Source of the DNA: CAVXFS01 sp049582805
Lineage (GTDB): Bacteria > Pseudomonadota > Gammaproteobacteria > Burkholderiales > Gallionellaceae
NCBI GenBank assembly: GCA_049582805.1
Contig: JBAUUR010000065.1
Coordinates: 1 to 16,894, forward strand
Direction: 5' to 3'
Length of the DNA: 16,894 nt
In this document: positions 1 through 5,924 of the stretch, piece by piece
How positions within the stretch are numbered: the first letter of the stretch is position 1
Layout: each line of letters opens with the position of its first letter
Program-made: the position numbers and the translations under genes
Notes under the pieces: model-generated
The model's input: the letters and a program-made list of their open reading frames with translations, nothing else
Told to the model about the DNA's origin: nothing
Databases searched by the model: none

Positions 1-133
1 TTTCACTTATCATGCCGCACAGGTAAAATGCAGTACAAAGTCCGGATGCTCGCCCGCGAGCATAGGCGGTGTCTATCTCAGTGAGCGCATCATCGATTAC
101 TTCGATTGCCATGCGTTTATCAAACCAGTCCAT
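1..133 (-). CDS. conserved hypothetical protein, N-terminal 44 residues (runs off left edge)
   Basis: An open frame starts at an ATG at 133 and continues past base 1 without a stop. The peptide begins MDWFDKRMAIEVIDDALTEI and goes on with a conserved-looking Ala/Gly/Arg-rich stretch ending YLCGMISE. A purine-rich GGGTGG lies a few bases before the ATG as a weak ribosome binding site. The composition (balanced charged residues, no low complexity) is that of a real small soluble protein. I recall similar short uncharacterised proteins in betaproteobacteria but cannot name a function. The C-terminus is outside the window. It follows the PEP-CTERM remnant on the same strand with about 100 bases between. 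Confidence 0.55.
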   Translation of the reverse strand, partial: MDWFDKRMAIEVIDDALTEIDTAYARGRASGLCTAFYLCGMISE

Positions 134-229
134 TCTGCCACCCAATTTAATCACCCAAAGCTCTGCTCGCCAAAGCCTGCGAAAAAGAATGCACACCCAG
201 AGCGATCCCGGCCCCGCGAGTCCGTGTGC

Positions 230-405
230 TTACTTCTTGCCGCGACGGCCTACCAGGAAAGCGAGGGCACCAATGCCGATCAGACCAATAACGCTGGGTT
301 CAGGTATTCAACAGCACTTGGCACAGCAAAAGCCGGTGCGGCAGTTAGAAAAAGAATTGCTAAACCGTATAGGGTGGGTATAACAATCTCTTTTGATCTA
401 CGTAT
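230..405 (-). pseudogene. remnant of a PEP-CTERM secreted protein: signal peptide joined out of frame to a PEP-CTERM sorting tail
   Basis: Read on the minus strand, bases 304-230 encode PEPSVIGLIGIGALAF followed by LVGRRGKK and a TAA. This is a textbook PEP-CTERM sorting signal: the PEP triad, one transmembrane helix and a terminal basic cluster, recognised in the family by exosortase (EpsH-type) systems. Just upstream, in the neighbouring frame from 405, lies a typical Sec signal peptide: basic IRRSKE, hydrophobic LYGLAILFLTA, cleavage region APAFA-VPS. That frame ends at a TGA at 280-282, and the PEP frame has its own stop immediately before the PEP triad. The would-be start codon is ATA rather than ATG. 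So the two ends of a PEP-CTERM precursor remain, the mature domain between them is almost entirely missing, and the frames no longer match. I read this as an internally deleted, frameshifted pseudogene. Confidence 0.6.
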
Positions 406-679
406 CCAATTCTTGCCAGCTACTAGTATTGCAGAAGTGAGCGAAACACTTGAAGCAATCCTCGTGCCAATAAGCTAATCAATTGAAACAAATGATAGTC
501 TCAAAAATTGCCAGCACGCCCACGATCGGGATGTAAAGAAATTCGACAAGTGGCCGTGTTATGACAGTAATACTACCAATTCCCAGCCGCCATAGATGCA
601 TGAACTGCTGCATGCGCTCTGTGGTTATTGCCATGCTGCAAAGATAGCCGCCACCATAAACTATCGTAGAGGTGAGAAC

Positions 680-694
680 GTGCCGACGCGGCAC
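680..694. other. short inverted repeat downstream of the antitoxin gene
   Basis: GTGCCG-ACG-CGGCAC forms a perfect 6-bp stem with a 3-base loop, 10 bases after the antitoxin stop codon. It could end or stabilise the toxin-antitoxin transcript. No U-tract follows on the minus strand, so it is not a canonical intrinsic terminator. Confidence 0.3.
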
Positions 695-704
695 ATCAAC
701 ACTC

Positions 705-1040
705 TTATCGACGTGCCGGGCTGAGTGGCTCTACGAGAATACGCATGCCCACGGCCTTCATGATTTCCATGAAGCTCTTGAGTTCCGGATTCCCTTCTGC
801 TGACAGCGTTCGGTAGAGCGTAGTGGCATTGAGGTTTGTTTTCTGTGCAATCCCCGGCACGCCACCAAATGCCTCGGTGACGTAACGGAGAGCCGTCATG
901 ATCTCAGCACGATCTCCGTCATTGAGCACGGCGTTGAGATAGGCCGCCGCAAACTTTGGGTCACGACGAAAACTCTCGACGGTGGCTTCGTCGTGCGTGC
1001 GGTGCGGCTTTGCTGTCTTTTTAGTTTTCGTAGTTTTCAT
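705..1040 (-). CDS. HigA-like antitoxin / addiction-module antidote protein (HTH)
   Basis: This 111-residue protein has a basic N-terminus (MKTTKTKKTAKPHRTHDEAT). A central helical region contains DGDRAEIMTALRYVTEAFGG, then an HTH-like segment GIAQKTNLNATTLYRTLSAEG and the tail KSFMEIMKAVGMRILVEP. This is the pattern of the probable addiction-module antidote family, the XRE-type antitoxin partner of RelE/HigB-like Gp49 toxins. Its role is to bind the toxin and, through the HTH, repress the operon. I chose the ATG at 1040 because it overlaps the end of the toxin frame by four bases (ATGA), the usual translationally coupled arrangement for toxin-first pairs. A longer frame to 1118 exists but starts inside the toxin. 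The antitoxin frame looks intact although the toxin upstream is interrupted. Confidence 0.8.
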   Translation of the reverse strand: MKTTKTKKTAKPHRTHDEATVESFRRDPKFAAAYLNAVLNDGDRAEIMTALRYVTEAFGGVPGIAQKTNLNATTLYRTLSAEGNPELKSFMEIMKAVGMRILVEPLSPARR

Positions 1041-1357
1041 GATCGTTGTTGATAATCTTCCCAATATTCCACTGCTCGGGTAATGTCGCTCTTCTGGCTC
1101 CGCTTGGTTCCCCCACAAAGGAGGAGCATAACGGTCTTTTTCACCTCGGTATACTAGACGCGATAGCCGGGGCCGACATCAACCTTGAGTTCCCACACGC
1201 CATCGCGGCAGAAGCTGTGGCTTCCGAGGTTTCCGGTATCGACGATTCGGTCGATCCGGCGCTGCACCGCAACGCGCGCCGTGATATCACGAACGCGATC
1301 AAGCCAGTCTTGATAGACATCGTGTCTGCTGGAATCAAGGTAGTGCAGTACCTGCAT
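1037..1357 (-). pseudogene. HigB/RelE-like (Gp49 family) toxin gene interrupted by an in-frame TAG
   Basis: The frame starts at ATG 1357 (MQVLHYLDSSRHDVYQDWLD) and reads to VDVGPGYRV, then meets TAG at 1154-1156. The same frame continues without interruption as YTEVKKTVMLLLCGGTKRSQ and KSDITRAVEYWEDYQQRS to a TGA at 1037-1039 that overlaps the antitoxin ATG. The whole 106-residue product has the organisation of the addiction-module killer protein family: W-L-D..R near the N-terminus, a GPGYRVYY core and LLLCGG-K--Q..DI near the C-terminus. In that family the interrupted position is normally Tyr, so a single change TAC or TAT to TAG explains it. The truncated 67-residue product would lack the C-terminal strands and catalytic region. 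A sequencing error is the main alternative. Confidence 0.75.
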
Positions 1358-1363
1358 AGTATC

Positions 1364-1379
1364 TTCGCTTATAAGCGAA
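1364..1379. promoter_or_regulatory. perfect 16-bp palindrome, probable operator of the toxin-antitoxin operon
   Basis: TTCGCTTATAAGCGAA is identical to its reverse complement and lies 7 bases upstream of the toxin ATG. A minus-strand TTGACA hexamer (bases 1384-1389) sits just beyond it, so an HTH antitoxin bound here would cover the promoter. Autorepression by the antitoxin is the usual logic of this family. No good -10 at ideal spacing is obvious (GATACT is 20 bases from the -35). Confidence 0.5.
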
Positions 1380-1514
1380 TTCGTGTCAATAGGGCGCGTC
1401 GATTACTCATATGGTAATCATCATAGCGGCCTGACACGTATCGTCAATACAGGGATGAAAGTTGATGTGATAGATATGGAGCGCGCAGACTGTATTTGTG
1501 CTTCGCTGCATACA

Positions 1515-2252
1515 TCAGTGTAATATTGCCGCCGCCCCACAGCACTTCTTGAACTTCTTCCCGCTACCGCATGGGCACGGATCATTGCGCCCGATCTTGG
1601 GCTGGTCTCGTTGTATAGTGGTAGCTACCATGCGCTCGACCATTGCTTGCCGGTACGGCAGCCAGAAACGATAAATCCAGGCTATGCTGGCCGGAATCTG
1701 CATGGAAAGTTCTTCGCGCTGTTCGAGTGTCTCGGTGAGCGCAATTTCTTGCGGAGTTACATCGTTCGATCCAAGGAGATGGATGGGGCGTAGCACCTCC
1801 ATGCCGTTTGGATCATCAAAGAATGCCTGCCAGTCATCCCGGCATAGATCAATCCCGCACATGAAACCGTATGCCCACATCTCAGCATCGGCATATTCGC
1901 GACCTTCATAATCGAAAATGTCGAGGATGGGAGCAAAGGCATCTGGGTCATCCTCCAAATCCCATATGATGCCGTTCATCTGACGAACGATCAGATCGAT
2001 GATATGCCGGGCTTCCTCCATCGTTTTGAAATTCGGCAGATCATCCCTGCTTGCTCCCCAGATTCCAGAAAACCATTGCCCGAAATTAAGCGTGGTTGGC
2101 GCCACCACAATGGCTGTCAGATAACCATCCAGCGTATCCAGCATCATCGTATCGTCTGATGTGGCATCTGACATCAGGAAACAGTCGAGCTCGTCCATCT
2201 CTTCCTGGGACATGGGTAGAAACTGATTGGAGTTAGAAAAGTAACTGGACAT
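1515..2252 (-). CDS. UPF0149 (YgfB/YecA-type) family protein with C-terminal SEC-C zinc motif
   Basis: This 245-residue protein has an acidic helical body starting MSSYFSNSNQFLPMSQEEMD. It carries UPF0149-type signatures: LDGYLTAIVVAP at about 41-52, WAYGFMCGIDL at about 126-136, and the region around ALTETLEQREEL. It ends in a SEC-C motif at about 221-239 (GRNDPCPCGSGKKFKKCCG) whose four cysteines (226, 228, 237, 238) would bind zinc, as in the tail of SecA. SEC-C tails often mediate ribosome, SecB or other protein contacts. The precise function of this family is unknown. The start is uncertain: ATG 2252 is chosen, a TTG lies at 2294 and another ATG at 2213, and none has a clear ribosome binding site. 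The gene stands alone between the toxin-antitoxin remnant and a divergent small ORF. Confidence 0.85.
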   Translation of the reverse strand: MSSYFSNSNQFLPMSQEEMDELDCFLMSDATSDDTMMLDTLDGYLTAIVVAPTTLNFGQWFSGIWGASRDDLPNFKTMEEARHIIDLIVRQMNGIIWDLEDDPDAFAPILDIFDYEGREYADAEMWAYGFMCGIDLCRDDWQAFFDDPNGMEVLRPIHLLGSNDVTPQEIALTETLEQREELSMQIPASIAWIYRFWLPYRQAMVERMVATTIQRDQPKIGRNDPCPCGSGKKFKKCCGAAAILH

Positions 2253-2514
2253 TATGGGTAAATTATAAAACCAGTTTGAACATTTCAACACCAAACTATT
2301 TCTTGTTCAACAATGCCGGAATTAATCCAAGCATTCGTCACCTCTAAAAGCCCACAAAAAGGCGTTACTGCAACACCGCTGCTCACCAATAAGGCGACTC
2401 ATAAAATTAATTTCACAAAATCGTAATGGAACCATAGCTAGGCCGCTTAATCTTAGTAATGCCGTAATGAAGTCATTTACATTGATTACATTAAGGAAAT
2501 AGTGAGAGATAGTT
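2253..2514. other. divergent intergenic region, no gene seen
   Basis: This AT-rich spacer separates the minus-strand UPF0149 gene from the plus-strand small ORF and should hold both promoters. I see no convincing sigma70 pair, RNA gene or strong hairpin in it. Confidence 0.4.
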
Positions 2515-2772
2515 ATGAATAAGAATGTTAGGTATCACGTTATACACGACAGGGATGACAATAAAGTTATGTTATATGATTCTGAAACAGGTGCCATTCA
2601 ACATCCCAGCTGCGAGCAGGATCTCGTAGCCTATAACAATTATCTTGTTGGGCGTGGCCGATTCGAAGAATCGCAAAGACTGCTGGCTGAAAGCATGGCG
2701 GGAAACAAGCCAATAACGAATATGTTGAGGCGTATGTTGCAATCAGTGGCACCTAAACCGGATTGGGTCTAA
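2515..2772 (+). CDS. hypothetical small protein, 85 aa
   Basis: The frame starts at ATG 2515 with GAGAG six bases upstream as a plausible ribosome binding site, and ends with TAA at 2770-2772. The peptide MNKNVRYHVIHDRDDNKVML continues with a polar, helical C-terminal half (EESQRLLAESMAGNKPITNM). It has no signal peptide, membrane helix or known motif. The amino-acid composition looks like that of a folded soluble protein. It has no same-strand neighbour, lies in AT-rich accessory DNA, and I do not recognise a family. Confidence 0.5.
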   Translation: MNKNVRYHVIHDRDDNKVMLYDSETGAIQHPSCEQDLVAYNNYLVGRGRFEESQRLLAESMAGNKPITNMLRRMLQSVAPKPDWV

Positions 2773-3078
2773 TACCTGCAAGTCAGTAGTAGCAACAACC
2801 CTCCCTTCAAATCATTTCAATGCACATTGACCGTTGGCAAGCAAGATCGGTAATATTTGTTCTCTTTTCTAATTTGCCAGTTACCTGCCAATTCTGGCAC
2901 ACAACCGCACATCGACTTCATTGAAACAGTTTATCCTGCTTCAGTAGAGGCAAAATAGTTGCTCGCACCTACGATGTGACTTTCATTCGAATTTGGTCAA
3001 TATTTATCAAGTCGTGTAATTCAAGATAGCCCGGGGTTACCTGCGCAAAAAATCCCGCAGACCTTTGAGTTCAAACAT

Positions 3079-3156
3079 TGAACGACCGCTTTGCGAAAGA
3101 ACCAAGAACGAATTTTGGTCGAAATGCTAATCGAAACCCGGAAGAGCGGACGTTCA
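3079..3156. repeat. imperfect inverted repeat, possible miniature element
   Basis: The left end TGAACGACCGCT (3079-3090) and the reverse complement of the right end at 3145-3156 (TGAACGTCCGCT) agree at 11 of 12 positions. They enclose about 54 bases. The enclosed DNA has no ORF. The layout is that of a small MITE-like or palindromic intergenic repeat, but no target-site duplication was identified. Confidence 0.35.
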
Positions 3157-3303
3157 GAAATGATATTCGTAGATAAGTTACTACCGTCCGGTTAGGCCGA
3201 TTTTGAGACGCCTAGCCGATAATGCGCCAACTATTCTGACATCGTTTTCGTGATGCCCAAAATGAATGGCAGCGGCCAAAATGAGAGCATTAGTCATGGT
3301 AGA

Positions 3304-3505
3304 GCAGTAGTCAAAAATGGTAAATTAATTAAGAAAAATTGACATAAGATGGTGACTAAATAGCCCCGATCAATAAAAAGAATGATGATAATTACATAGT
3401 CACCAACGCAACTGGGCAGCAGTAGTCACAATTTCAGACATCAAATTATTTGATTACTGCCGCTACGATTTTTGACGTTTTATTTGAAGCAGTATTCAAA
3501 AATGG
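3304..3505. repeat. 17-bp direct repeat pair, with an inverted partner nearby
   Basis: GCAGTAGTCAAAAATGG at 3304-3320 recurs as GCAGTATTCAAAAATGG at 3489-3505 with one mismatch. The second copy sits inside AAGCAGTATTC (3487-3497), whose exact reverse complement GAATACTGCTT occurs at 3614-3624. These surround the AGTCACC array and suggest one organised protein-binding region. Confidence 0.55.
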
Positions 3506-3534
3506 CCAAAATTTGGGTTTTGAAAAATCGTTTT

Positions 3535-3574
3535 GGTCACCAAATAGTCACCATTTAGTCACCAAATAGTCACC
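3535..3574 (+). repeat. four 11-bp tandem (A/G)GTCACC motifs next to tRNA-Val, integrase arm-site-like
   Basis: The motif (A/G)GTCACC begins at 3535, 3546, 3557 and 3568, an exact 11-base period or about one helical turn, separated by AAAT or ATTT. Further copies lie at 3398, 3631 and 3696, and one in reverse orientation at 3351-3356 (GGTGACTAAA). The copies at 3535 and 3631 sit in ATTTGGTCACCAAAT-like quasi-palindromes. Clusters of short directly repeated sites are typical of tyrosine-integrase arm sites or iterons. The lambda arm-type consensus contains AGTCACT. The position beside the 3' end of a tRNA gene favours the first reading. No integrase gene is in the window. Confidence 0.55.
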
Positions 3575-3723
3575 ACGAAGCATTTTTTGGATTTTAAGGG
3601 CGAAAAATTGCCCGAATACTGCTTTGATTTGGTCACCAAATCGAGAAAGGGGAACCCGCTGGAAGCTAGCAATAACGTGGCTTTCAGAATTATTTAGTCA
3701 CCACGAGAAATTTCAAATGTGTC

Positions 3724-3798
3724 TGGTGGGCGGTACTGGGATCGAACCAGTGACCCCTGCCGTGTGAAGGCAGTGCTCTACCGCTGAGCTAACCGCCC
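3724..3798 (-). tRNA. tRNA-Val (CAC)
   Basis: The 75-base cloverleaf folds completely. The acceptor stem is GGGCGGT/ACCGCCC, the D arm GCTC-AGCGGTA-GAGC, and the anticodon arm CTGCC-TTCACAC-GGCAG with anticodon CAC. The T arm is ACTGG-TTCGATC-CCAGT, followed by discriminator A and an encoded CCA. CAC reads GUG valine codons. It is divergent from gltX. Its 3' end points to the repeat-rich gene-free DNA on its left, the usual geometry for an integration target. Confidence 0.97.
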
Positions 3799-3812
3799 AT
3801 TTGAGGGCGCGA

Positions 3813-3842
3813 ATTAAATCACATCGGGCATTTGCCGGTCAA
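3813..3842 (-). promoter_or_regulatory. sigma70 promoter of tRNA-Val with GC-rich discriminator
   Basis: On the minus strand TTGACC (3842-3837), an 18-base spacer and TTTAAT (3818-3813) precede the tRNA. After the -10 comes GCGCCCTC, the same eight bases that follow the -10 of the tRNA-Ala promoter. A GC-rich discriminator is typical of stable-RNA promoters under stringent (ppGpp) control. Confidence 0.7.
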
Positions 3843-3903
3843 TTGTTTGTGGCGTGGCGGGGGAGTTGGCGTAAAATGCGCGCTTTGATTTTTGACTGGC
3901 ATC

Positions 3904-5298
3904 ATGACCGTACGCACCCGTTTCGCTCCCAGCCCCACCGGCTACCTGCATATCGGCGGCGCTCGCACGGCGCTGTTTTCCTGGGCTTATGCCCGCAAGC
4001 ATGGCGGCACCTTTATCTTGCGCGTCGAGGATACCGATGTGGAGCGTTCCACACCCGAAGCGGTGCAGGCTATTCTGGACGGCATGGCGTGGCTCAAGCT
4101 GAATTACGACGAGGGGCCGTTCTACCAGATGCAGCGCATGGAGCGCTACAAGGCGGTGATCCAGCACATGCTGGATGCGGGCACGGCCTATCATTGCTAC
4201 ACCTCGCCGGAGGAACTCGAGGCGATGCGCGAGGCGATGCGCGCGCGTGGCGAGAAGCCGCGCTATGACGGGCGCTGGCGCCCGGAGCCCGGCAAGGTGC
4301 TGCCGGAGCCGCCTGCGGGCATCGCACCGGTGGTGCGCTTCAAGAACCCAGAGCAGGGCTCGGTGATCTGGAAGGACCTGGTGAAGGGCTATATCGAATT
4401 CGACAATGGCGAACTGGACGACCTGATCATCGCACGCGCCGATGGCACGCCTACCTATAATTTCTGCGTGGTGGTGGACGACTGGGACATGGGCATCACG
4501 CATGTGATCCGCGGCGACGACCATGTCAACAACACGCCGCGCCAGATCAACATCCTCAAGGCGCTGGGAGCGACGCTGCCGCAGTATGCGCACCTGTCGA
4601 TGATCCTCGGCGATGACGGCACCAAGCTGTCGAAGCGCCACGGCGCGGTCAGCGTAATGCAATACGATGAGGACGGCTATCTGCCGGAGGCGGTGATCAA
4701 CTACCTGGCGCGGCTGGGATGGTCGCATGGCGACGAGGAGATATTTTCGGTGGAGCAGTTCTGCTCGTGGTTCGACCTCGACCACATCACGCCGTCCGCC
4801 GCGCAGTTCAATACCGAGAAGTTGAACTGGGTGAACCAGCATTACCTGAAGCTGGCCGACAACGCGCGCCTTGCCGCGCTGGTGCGGCCGCGCCTCGAGG
4901 CGCGCGGCGTGACGGTGGGGGATGCGCCGGCGCTGGAAGCCGTCGTGGCGCTCTACAAGGAGCGCGTGGCCACGCTCAACGAATTGGCCGATGCCGCCGA
5001 GGTGTTCTATATCGAATTGCATCCCGCCAAGGAATTGCTGGATGCGCAGCTCAGCGCCGAAGCGCTGCCCGCCTTGCGCGAGCTGGCGGAGCGTTTCAGG
5101 GAGGTAGCGTGGGAAGCGCCGGCCATCGCTGCGGTGATCAAGGAGATCATCGGCAAACATGGCCTGAAGATGCCCAAGCTGGCGATGCCGTTGCGCGTGA
5201 TGCTGACCGGGCAGACGCACACGCCGTCCGTGGATACAGTGGTGGCGGTGTTCACGCGCGAGATCGTGCTGCAGCGCATGGCGCGGTATCTGCATTGA
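3904..5298 (+). CDS. gltX: glutamyl-tRNA synthetase
   Basis: This class I aminoacyl-tRNA synthetase joins glutamate to tRNA-Glu in the cytoplasm. The 464-residue product has the usual bacterial GltX length. The HIGH-type signature is FAPSPTGYLHIGGARTA (about 7-23) and the KMSKS-type loop is GTKLSKRHGAVS (about 239-250). Between them lie conserved stretches such as LRVEDTDVERS, ADGTPTYNFCVVVDDWDMGI and THVIRGDDHVNNTPRQ. The C-terminal half is the helical anticodon-binding domain. ATG 3904 fits the conserved N-terminus MTVRTRFAPSPTG, while an in-frame TTG at 3892 would add four residues. No strong ribosome binding site is visible. A TAAAAT at 3872-3877 may be its -10. It is followed by tRNA-Ala and tRNA-Glu, so the enzyme lies near its own substrate tRNA gene. 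Confidence 0.97.
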   Translation: MTVRTRFAPSPTGYLHIGGARTALFSWAYARKHGGTFILRVEDTDVERSTPEAVQAILDGMAWLKLNYDEGPFYQMQRMERYKAVIQHMLDAGTAYHCYTSPEELEAMREAMRARGEKPRYDGRWRPEPGKVLPEPPAGIAPVVRFKNPEQGSVIWKDLVKGYIEFDNGELDDLIIARADGTPTYNFCVVVDDWDMGITHVIRGDDHVNNTPRQINILKALGATLPQYAHLSMILGDDGTKLSKRHGAVSVMQYDEDGYLPEAVINYLARLGWSHGDEEIFSVEQFCSWFDLDHITPSAAQFNTEKLNWVNQHYLKLADNARLAALVRPRLEARGVTVGDAPALEAVVALYKERVATLNELADAAEVFYIELHPAKELLDAQLSAEALPALRELAERFREVAWEAPAIAAVIKEIIGKHGLKMPKLAMPLRVMLTGQTHTPSVDTVVAVFTREIVLQRMARYLH

Positions 5299-5523
5299 TT
5301 CCAATTAATCAATTAAACTCGTTATCTCCACCGGAGAGCAGGGAAGGGGGCAGAGGCTCGGCTTCTCCATTGTTCTACCCCCATCCTGACCTTCCCCCTG
5401 GTGCGTGGTTGTTGCCGCTTCAGCGGCTTTACAACCACGGCCTCCCCCTTGCGGGTGCAAGGGGGAAGGAACGGGTATGGCCCACATGGACAATCCGAAT
5501 TGATTTGCTTGAGTGATATCGGC
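5299..5523. other. intergenic region between gltX and tRNA promoter, hairpin-rich
   Basis: No gene is supported here. The main content is the hairpin-rich element at 5390-5469. A small CTCC-ACC-GGAG hairpin also lies just after gltX. The element may serve as a gltX transcript end, but no U-run follows it. Confidence 0.4.
5390..5469. repeat. intergenic palindromic element with two alternative stems
   Basis: CCTTCCCCCT (5390-5399) is the exact reverse complement of AGGGGGAAGG (5460-5469). Nested inside are GTGGTTGT (5405-5412) with ACAACCAC (5431-5438), and GCCGCT-TC-AGCGGC (5414-5427), making one long multi-stem cruciform. The right arm can instead form the local hairpin TCCCCCTTGC-GGGT-GCAAGGGGGA (5443-5466), which excludes the outer stem. 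Elements built on CCCTCCCC/GGGGAAGG arms are common intergenic repeats in betaproteobacteria. A terminator or mRNA-stabilising role for gltX is possible. Confidence 0.6.
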
Positions 5524-5552
5524 TTTACATTGACTGCCTCGGTCACTATAAT
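5524..5552 (+). promoter_or_regulatory. sigma70 promoter of the tRNA-Ala/tRNA-Glu operon
   Basis: TTTACA (5524-5529), a 17-base spacer and a consensus TATAAT (5547-5552) lie 13 bases before the tRNA-Ala. The discriminator GCGCCCTC follows the -10 and matches that of the tRNA-Val promoter, pointing to shared stringent-type control. Confidence 0.85.
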
Positions 5553-5565
5553 GCGCCCTCTTTTT

Positions 5566-5641
<76 letters not shown>

Positions 5642-5657
5642 AAAAGTTTATTTACAG

Positions 5658-5733
5658 GTCCCCATCGTCTAGAGGCCTAGGACACCGCCCTTTCACGGCG
5701 ATAACACGAGTTCGAATCTCGTTGGGGACGCCA
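5658..5733 (+). tRNA. tRNA-Glu (TTC)
   Basis: The 76-base cloverleaf has acceptor GTCCCCA/TGGGGAC. The anticodon arm is CCGCC-CTTTCAC-GGCGA with anticodon TTC. The T arm is ACGAG-TTCGAAT-CTCGT, followed by discriminator G and an encoded CCA. The bottom pair of the anticodon stem (27-43) is C opposite A rather than Watson-Crick, while the other four pairs are normal. It is the second gene of the tRNA operon downstream of gltX. Confidence 0.96.
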
Positions 5734-5924
5734 CACATCAATGTGGCAATTATTTGTTCGAGTCTTCCCGTCTGCAGGATGCTTGCCAGTCAGATATCCA
5801 CGCCGCGCTTCTCCTCTTTGGGAGGAACTGTTCCTTGATACTCTTCCGCAATTCGTTTCATGTGTTTATCCCGGTGGCCAGGCTTTGGCCTGGAGATTCA
5901 ACGGCGATTCGGAGGGGGTGAGCT

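Larger units (their letters stand above)
2773..3723. other. 951-base region without a gene, rich in short repeats
   Basis: No open frame of convincing coding character is present on either strand. The region contains an isolated sigma70-like sequence (TTGACC at 2827-2832, 18 bases, TAATAT at 2851-2856) with nothing obvious to transcribe. It also holds an imperfect inverted repeat at 3079-3156, and a 3.30-3.70 kb tract crowded with AGTCACC motifs and longer direct and inverted repeats. It ends at the 3' end of tRNA-Val. This looks like decayed mobile-element or island-junction DNA. Confidence 0.5.

Noticed and set aside
479..694. 71-codon minus-strand frame with hydrophobic stretches, starting with GTG right after the antitoxin
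   Set aside because: It has no ribosome site, the start lies inside an inverted repeat, and no family is recognised. The hydrophobicity may only reflect AT-rich decayed DNA, though it could be part of the same degraded region as the PEP-CTERM remnant.
1154..1156. Programmed readthrough or recoding of the toxin TAG
   Set aside because: No recoding signal or pyrrolysine context is visible, so a nonsense mutation is simpler.
3535..3702. CRISPR array
   Set aside because: The repeat unit is only 7-11 bases with no spacers of constant length, and no cas gene is present.
3724..3798. Duplicate of the tRNA-Val 3' end elsewhere in the window as a second attachment site
   Set aside because: Reading both strands I found no second copy, so the other junction, if any, lies outside.
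3814..5304. 496-codon open frame antisense to gltX
   Set aside because: It mirrors the gltX codons in a GC-rich gene. The product is His/Arg/Leu-rich with no motif, while gltX on the other strand is certain.
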